A stretch of 9,894 nucleotides of DNA from an uncultured Bacillota bacterium. GTDB lineage: Bacteria; Bacillota; Limnochordia; Limnochordales; ZCTH02-B6. The notes beneath the pieces were generated by a model. It was not told where the DNA came from. It did no database searches and worked only from the letters and a program-made list of their open reading frames with translations. The stretch spans positions 1 through 9,894 of the forward strand of contig CALFSR010000031.1 in NCBI GenBank assembly GCA_937916565.1, in the 5' to 3' direction. Positions 6,471 through 9,894 of the stretch are shown in pieces (within the stretch, counting starts at the first letter, position 1; each line of letters starts with the position of its first letter). The position numbers were made by a program, and so were the translations under genes.

Positions 6471-6483
6471 GAATTGCTGACCG
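6464..6483. promoter_or_regulatory. Dyad over the -35 box (candidate operator)
   Basis: CGGTCA-N8-TGACCG, with 6-bp perfect arms and an AAGAATTGC-like centre, covers the -35 hexamer. It adjoins the spacer dyad, and both share the CGGTC/GACCG word. Together they make an operator-like array of about 32 bp. It may instead be a weak stem at the end of the GNAT transcript, but no T-tract follows it. Confidence 0.4.
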
Positions 6484-6490
6484 GCCCGCT

Positions 6491-7324
6491 TCAGCGCACC
6501 CGCCGGTAGCGGCGCACGAAGCCGCTGGTCCGAAAGCCGTGCCGCTCGTACAATCCTTCGAGGTCGGGCGTCGTGCGGAGGGACGCGAGGTCGAATCCGG
6601 CTTTCGCGGCGTCCTCCAGGATGCGTTCAACGACGGCGTACGCAAGCCCAAGGCCCCGGAAGCGCTGGCGCGTCGTAACGCTGTAGATGCCGGCGACGCC
6701 GGCAAAGGGCCACATCGCGGCCACGGCCGCCGGCTCGCCCACAAGCCGCGCCAAGTACAGCCGGACGACTCCCCGGGGGTTGTAGAACGCGGCCATTCGC
6801 GGCGGGTCGTGGAAACCTTCCGCCGCTACGGCCAACGCCGCCTTCCGATCCTCGTCGGTCTCGGCCGCTTCCACCAAGACGCTGCCCGGCCGGAGCCCAA
6901 GAGCGCGTCTTTCGCTCCCGTCTCGGGCACGCCTGGGCAACGGACATGTCATCAGGAGCTGCGTGCTTTCGTATGCAAACCCGGCCGCATCGAGGGTCTC
7001 CTCCCACGGCTCGAACTGCGCGTCGGGCGGCATCATGAGATACACAGGCTCCTCCACCGGGCCCAAGTGCGCGAGCGCCAAGGCAAGCCGCTCGGCCGGC
7101 GGCTCCGGGCCCCCGGTTTCCAGCAAGATCATGGCCGGAGACCGGTGGAGTGCGCGCGGGTGCCGGCGCGCCGTCACCATCCCCGGATAACCCCGGACGA
7201 TGTAGACGCCGTCGGCTTCCGGCGCGCGCCCAAGGGCCAGCCAGCCGGCGCACTCGGTGCGCCACGCCCGCACGGCCGCCCGTGCGTCTCGCCCGTCCTC
7301 GTTTTGCTTGGCCGACCAGCTCAT
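6491..7324 (-). CDS. GNAT family N-acetyltransferase with an extra N-terminal domain
   Basis: A 277-residue protein, about 100-120 longer than a single GNAT domain. The C-terminal domain (about 150-277) carries the acetyl-CoA motif A, GIYSVTTRQRFRGLGLAYAV (212-231), with the R-x-x-G-x-G/A pyrophosphate loop at 221-226, and ends in LEGLYERHGFRTSGF, the usual GNAT beta-bulge and final strands. The first 130 residues look like a worn GNAT domain: VYLMMPP then LDAAGFAYESTQLLMTCPL resembles the last strands of the fold without a motif A. Tandem GNATs of this kind act on small molecules or peptides; the substrate is unknown. The start: ATG 7324 has GGGAG 8 nt upstream, while an ATG at 7357 lies 6 nt after the MgtE stop with no ribosome site. 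It is last in the likely four-gene operon, and no terminator is visible after it. Confidence 0.85.
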   Translation of the reverse strand: MSWSAKQNEDGRDARAAVRAWRTECAGWLALGRAPEADGVYIVRGYPGMVTARRHPRALHRSPAMILLETGGPEPPAERLALALAHLGPVEEPVYLMMPPDAQFEPWEETLDAAGFAYESTQLLMTCPLPRRARDGSERRALGLRPGSVLVEAAETDEDRKAALAVAAEGFHDPPRMAAFYNPRGVVRLYLARLVGEPAAVAAMWPFAGVAGIYSVTTRQRFRGLGLAYAVVERILEDAAKAGFDLASLRTTPDLEGLYERHGFRTSGFVRRYRRVR

Positions 7325-7332
7325 GCCGATGG

Positions 7333-7337
7333 CTCCC
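7333..7337 (-). promoter_or_regulatory. Ribosome binding site deciding the GNAT start
   Basis: GGGAG on the minus strand, 8 nt before the ATG at 7324-7322. The more upstream in-frame ATG (7357-7355) has no purine-rich site before it, so the extra 11 residues are probably not made. Confidence 0.55.
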
Positions 7338-7363
7338 ACACCCCCGGGTCGCTTCATACGGCT

Positions 7364-8734
7364 TCAGACGCCGATACCGAGAATCCAGCCGGCGACGGTG
7401 AAGTAGATGATGAGCCCGGATGCGTCGGCCAACGTGGTGATGAGCGGCGAGGAGGCGACGGCCGGGTCGAGACGGGCTCTTTTGATAAGCAGCGGAAGGA
7501 GCGCCCCGCCCACGGAGGCCACAAACACGACGAGCACCACCGCCAAGGCAACGGTAAGGCCAACGTCGAGGGGCGTTCCCATGAGAGCCGCCCGGGCCAG
7601 CGCCGCCAGCGACATGACGCCGCCGAGGGTCAGCCCTACGGTGGCCTCCCGCACCAGCACCCGGAGGAAGTCGCTGAACTGGAGCTCCCCGACGGCCATG
7701 GCGCGGATGACCAGCGTCGCCGCCTGCCCGCCCGCGTTTCCGGCGGTGCCGATGAGCAGCGGGATGAAAAAGGCCAGCATGATGACGTTTTCCAGCGCGG
7801 CCTGGTAGTGGTTCATGATGGTGATGGTGATGGATTGCAGGCCAAACAGCACCAGCAACCAAAGGACCCGGGCCCTCACCATGCTGAGAAAGCTTGTCTG
7901 CAGGTACGGCTGATCAAGAGGCTCGGTGGCGCCGAGACGATGGATGTCCTCGGTGGCCTCTTCTTCCATGACGTCGATGACGTCGTCCACGGTGACGACG
8001 CCCAGGAGGATGCTGCGGTCGTTGACGACCGGCAAGGCCAAGAGGTTGTAGCGCTCAAAGACCCGGGCAACCGCTTCCTGGTCCATATGGACCGGCACCG
8101 TCACCACGTTGCGGTCCATCAGGTCGCCCACGAGCGCGTCCGGGTCCGCGATGACCAGCTGCCGCAGGGAGACGACGCCCGTCAGGCGGCCGCTCCTGTC
8201 GGTGACGTAGAGGTAGTAGACCGTTTCGGCGTCCGGCGCGGCCTGGCGGATGGTGAGCAGCGCTTCGGCAGCCGTCTGCGTTTCCCGCAGGCGCACGACT
8301 TCAGGCGTCATGATGCCGCCCGCGGTGTCCGGGTCGTACCGCAACAACTGGCGGATCGCGGCCGCGTCCTCCGGGATCAGCTCCAAAAGCGCCCGGGCAT
8401 CCCGCGCCGGAATCGCCCCGAGCAGGTCGGCGAGGTCGTCGTGGGACATCCGCTCGAGCACCTGCTGCAGCCGCTCCGCGCTCATCTGGCGCAACAGGTC
8501 GCACTGCACGTCCAGGGACGATTCCTCGATGACGCGGGCCGCCGCCGCCGGTTCGAGGAGCGCGAGGATCTTGCCGCGCGCTTCCCCCTCCGGCAGCTCA
8601 GCCATGATCGCGGCCACGTCCGCCGGGCGCAGCGTCAAAAGGAGTTCCAGCAAGGCCTCCTGCTGACCGGTTTCCAGGTGCTCCCGCACCTGCTGCAGCA
8701 GTTCGTCGTAACCCTGCATCGTCTCCAGCTGCAT
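7364..8734 (-). CDS. mgtE: Magnesium channel/transporter MgtE
   Basis: A 456-residue protein, matching the usual ~450. MgtE is a homodimeric inner-membrane Mg2+ channel closed by Mg2+ bound to its cytoplasmic domains. In order: an all-helical, acidic N domain (about 10-130); two CBS domains (about 135-260) with the conserved DPDTAGGIMTPE entry (134-145); the plug helix region (about 262-288); and five membrane helices (about 289-307, 314-335, 365-386, 391-417 and 430-455). Family signatures are PLLIGTAGNAGGQ (325-337) and DPAVASSPLITTLADASG (423-440); Asp437 is the likely counterpart of the pore Asp432 of the Thermus thermophilus protein. The start, ATG 8734, has GAGGAG at 8748-8743 (8 nt), overlapping the end of the methyltransferase gene. 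Only 4 bp separate the genes, leaving no room for an Mg2+-sensing leader directly upstream. Confidence 0.97.
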   Translation of the reverse strand: MQLETMQGYDELLQQVREHLETGQQEALLELLLTLRPADVAAIMAELPEGEARGKILALLEPAAAARVIEESSLDVQCDLLRQMSAERLQQVLERMSHDDLADLLGAIPARDARALLELIPEDAAAIRQLLRYDPDTAGGIMTPEVVRLRETQTAAEALLTIRQAAPDAETVYYLYVTDRSGRLTGVVSLRQLVIADPDALVGDLMDRNVVTVPVHMDQEAVARVFERYNLLALPVVNDRSILLGVVTVDDVIDVMEEEATEDIHRLGATEPLDQPYLQTSFLSMVRARVLWLLVLFGLQSITITIMNHYQAALENVIMLAFFIPLLIGTAGNAGGQAATLVIRAMAVGELQFSDFLRVLVREATVGLTLGGVMSLAALARAALMGTPLDVGLTVALAVVLVVFVASVGGALLPLLIKRARLDPAVASSPLITTLADASGLIIYFTVAGWILGIGV

Positions 8735-8738
8735 CGCA

Positions 8739-9392
8739 TCAGCTCCTCATGGGGGCCCGGACACGCAGCGCCACCACCAGGCCGTCGTGTACGGGCAACA
8801 GCGTCGCAACGAAGTCTCGATCGGTAAAGAGAAGTCGGGTGGCTTCCCGCACGCCCTCGGTGGACGGGCCGGTGTCGGCGATATTGAAGATGCGCCCGCT
8901 CCACAGCATGTTGTCCACGATGAGCACGCCGCCCACCCGCAGCTTGTCCCTGATCACCGGGATCGACGCCGGGTACTGATCCTTGACGATGTCGTTAAAC
9001 ACCAGGTCAAACTCGCCCGGTGCGTCCCGCAGCACCTCCACCGCCTCACCCACGTGAAACCGGACGATGTGCTCAAGACCAGCCCGGCGCACGTACGCCC
9101 GCGCCGCGCCGGACAACGCTTCATCCCAGACCGTATGGTGCACCTCGCCGCCACCGTTCTCGGCCACCGCCCGTGCGAACCAGAGCGTCGAGTACCCATA
9201 GCCCGACCCAAGCTCAAAGACGCGCCGGGCGCCGATCATGCGGGCGATCTGGTAGCAAATGCGGCCGGCCACCGGTCCAACGATGGGGAACCCGTCCTGG
9301 CGGGCCCGTTCCTCCATGTCGGCCAAGACCGGGTCGCCGTGATAGGCGAGTTGTTCGAGGTACGTGCTGACCGTCGGGCTGATCAGTTCCAT
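8739..9392 (-). CDS. Class I SAM-dependent O-methyltransferase (Methyltransf_3 / TrmR-like)
   Basis: A 217-residue cation-dependent O-methyltransferase of the catechol/caffeoyl-CoA type. The SAM-binding motif I is VFELGSGYGYST (58-69). FNDIVKDQY (132-140) matches the family FIDAAKGQY strand with Asp134 and Lys137, and Asp160-Asn161 in VDNMLWSG completes the metal site. PIVGPVAGRICYQIARM is the usual pre-motif I helix. The bacterial members with known roles include TrmR (YrrM), which methylates 5-hydroxyuridine at the tRNA wobble base, and small-molecule catechol methyltransferases; size and motifs fit either. ATG 9392 has AGGGAGG at 9406-9400 with 7 nt spacing. It follows the adenine deaminase-like gene by 51 bp and nearly touches mgtE. 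The C-terminus ends in basic residues (VRAPMRS). Confidence 0.92.
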   Translation of the reverse strand: MELISPTVSTYLEQLAYHGDPVLADMEERARQDGFPIVGPVAGRICYQIARMIGARRVFELGSGYGYSTLWFARAVAENGGGEVHHTVWDEALSGAARAYVRRAGLEHIVRFHVGEAVEVLRDAPGEFDLVFNDIVKDQYPASIPVIRDKLRVGGVLIVDNMLWSGRIFNIADTGPSTEGVREATRLLFTDRDFVATLLPVHDGLVVALRVRAPMRS

Positions 9393-9443
9393 CCGTACGC
9401 CTCCCTATCCCGCCCCGCAGGCTTTGATGGCCGCGGCGCAGCA

Positions 9444-9894
9444 TTACACGATGGGCACCGGAGGCGACAACGGCCGCTGGCCCTTGACATCCCAGACACC
9501 CCGGATGGTGAGCCGGAAGTCGGGCAGCGAGTCAAAACTCAGGAAAAACACGCTGTACAGCGGCTCGCCGTGCCGGTAGCCCCGCTCCCGCAGCACCCGC
9601 TCAAGCTCGCCCAGATCGGCCACCAGGTCCGCCCACGGCCGTTCCGTAAAGAAACCGGCCCGCTCCAGGCGCATCTCCCAGATGATCCGCCCACCTTCGG
9701 CCATGGCGAAACCGCCGCCAAGTTCCATCACCCGCCGGGCAGCGAGGGCGATGTCCGCCGGCGAGTGGCCCAAGATCGCCAACTGGCCCGAAGGGTTGTA
9801 GCTGGTGGCAAAGCCGGCCAAGTCCGGTGCGAATCCCGTCAGCCACGCCGGGGTAATCCAGCGACCGTGCCAATCGTACAGTGCGGCCAAGATG
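9444..9894 (-). CDS. Adenine deaminase-like protein (YerA type), C-terminal part only
   Basis: The reading frame is open to the right edge, so only the last ~150 residues are seen; the catalytic amidohydrolase barrel lies outside. The visible part matches the adenine deaminase C-terminal domain: LTGFAPDLAGFATSYNPSG, LAILGHSPADIALAARRVME, then LGGGFAMAEGG, and near the end SFDSLPDFRLTIRGVWDV. The DWHGRWITPAWLTGF block and the tail resemble Bacillus YerA-type proteins more than classical AdeC. Where AdeC has HDSHN in this domain, here it reads YNPSG (recalled, not aligned). The true enzymes deaminate adenine to hypoxanthine in purine salvage; the YerA branch is less certain. Its TAA stop (9446-9444) is followed after 51 bp by the methyltransferase. 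A TTG at 9890 is not the real start. Confidence 0.85.
   Translation of the reverse strand, partial: ILAALYDWHGRWITPAWLTGFAPDLAGFATSYNPSGQLAILGHSPADIALAARRVMELGGGFAMAEGGRIIWEMRLERAGFFTERPWADLVADLGELERVLRERGYRHGEPLYSVFFLSFDSLPDFRLTIRGVWDVKGQRPLSPPVPIV

Noticed and set aside
6539..8827. A 762-codon open frame on the plus strand.
   Set aside because: It is antisense to the GNAT, MgtE and methyltransferase genes, all with clear motifs. Its product is His/Arg/Gln-rich without domains, as expected for a shadow frame in GC-rich DNA, and it has no ribosome site.
1..9894. Search for CRISPR repeats, tRNA/rRNA genes, transposases, phage genes, toxin-antitoxin pairs or a defence island.
   Set aside because: None seen on either strand; gene content is metabolic and housekeeping, so no new multi-gene system is claimed.

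Overview
The window is about two-thirds GC by eye and is packed with genes. Strong AGGAGG-type ribosome binding sites, GTG/ATG starts, 2-50 bp gaps, one near-consensus vegetative (sigma-A type) promoter and a YerA-like adenine deaminase suggest a GC-rich, possibly thermophilic member of the Bacillota (Symbiobacterium / Thermaerobacter / Limnochorda style). This is an inference from style and gene content, not a placement.

Layout. At the left edge (1-223, minus) are the remains of a Nudix hydrolase gene whose two ends are in different frames with the catalytic core missing. Divergent from it is a plus-strand pair: an SRAP-family DNA-protein crosslink protein (393-1061) and a D-2-hydroxyacid dehydrogenase (1075-2043). 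Everything after that is on the minus strand. Reading leftwards from the right edge, the first group is the C-terminal part of an adenine deaminase-like protein (9444-9894), a class I O-methyltransferase (8739-9392), the magnesium channel MgtE (7364-8734) and a GNAT acetyltransferase (6491-7324). Gaps within this group are 51, 4 and 39 bp, so it is probably one operon. The second group is a promoter with nested dyads (6442-6483), a two-domain thiosulfate sulfurtransferase (5534-6391), a coupled small protein of unknown function (5133-5531) and a strong intrinsic terminator (5069-5105). The third group is an exported trypsin-like serine protease (3999-4994), then a thiolase (2663-3847) and an exported DUF192 protein (2082-2651). 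The DUF192 gene converges on the dehydrogenase.

Working together. This is mostly housekeeping and accessory metabolism, not a defence or mobile island. The clearest functional unit is the sulfurtransferase plus its unknown partner: own promoter, 2-bp spacing, own terminator. The thiolase and DUF192 genes touch and are probably co-transcribed, although no shared pathway is evident. Several annotated starts need care: ribosome binding sites favour internal GTG or ATG codons over the most upstream start in the sulfurtransferase, protease, GNAT and DUF192 genes. I found no tRNA, rRNA, CRISPR array, insertion sequence or phage feature, and no convincing new multi-gene system. The points most worth checking are the broken Nudix gene, the dyad-bearing promoter and the unknown sulfurtransferase partner.
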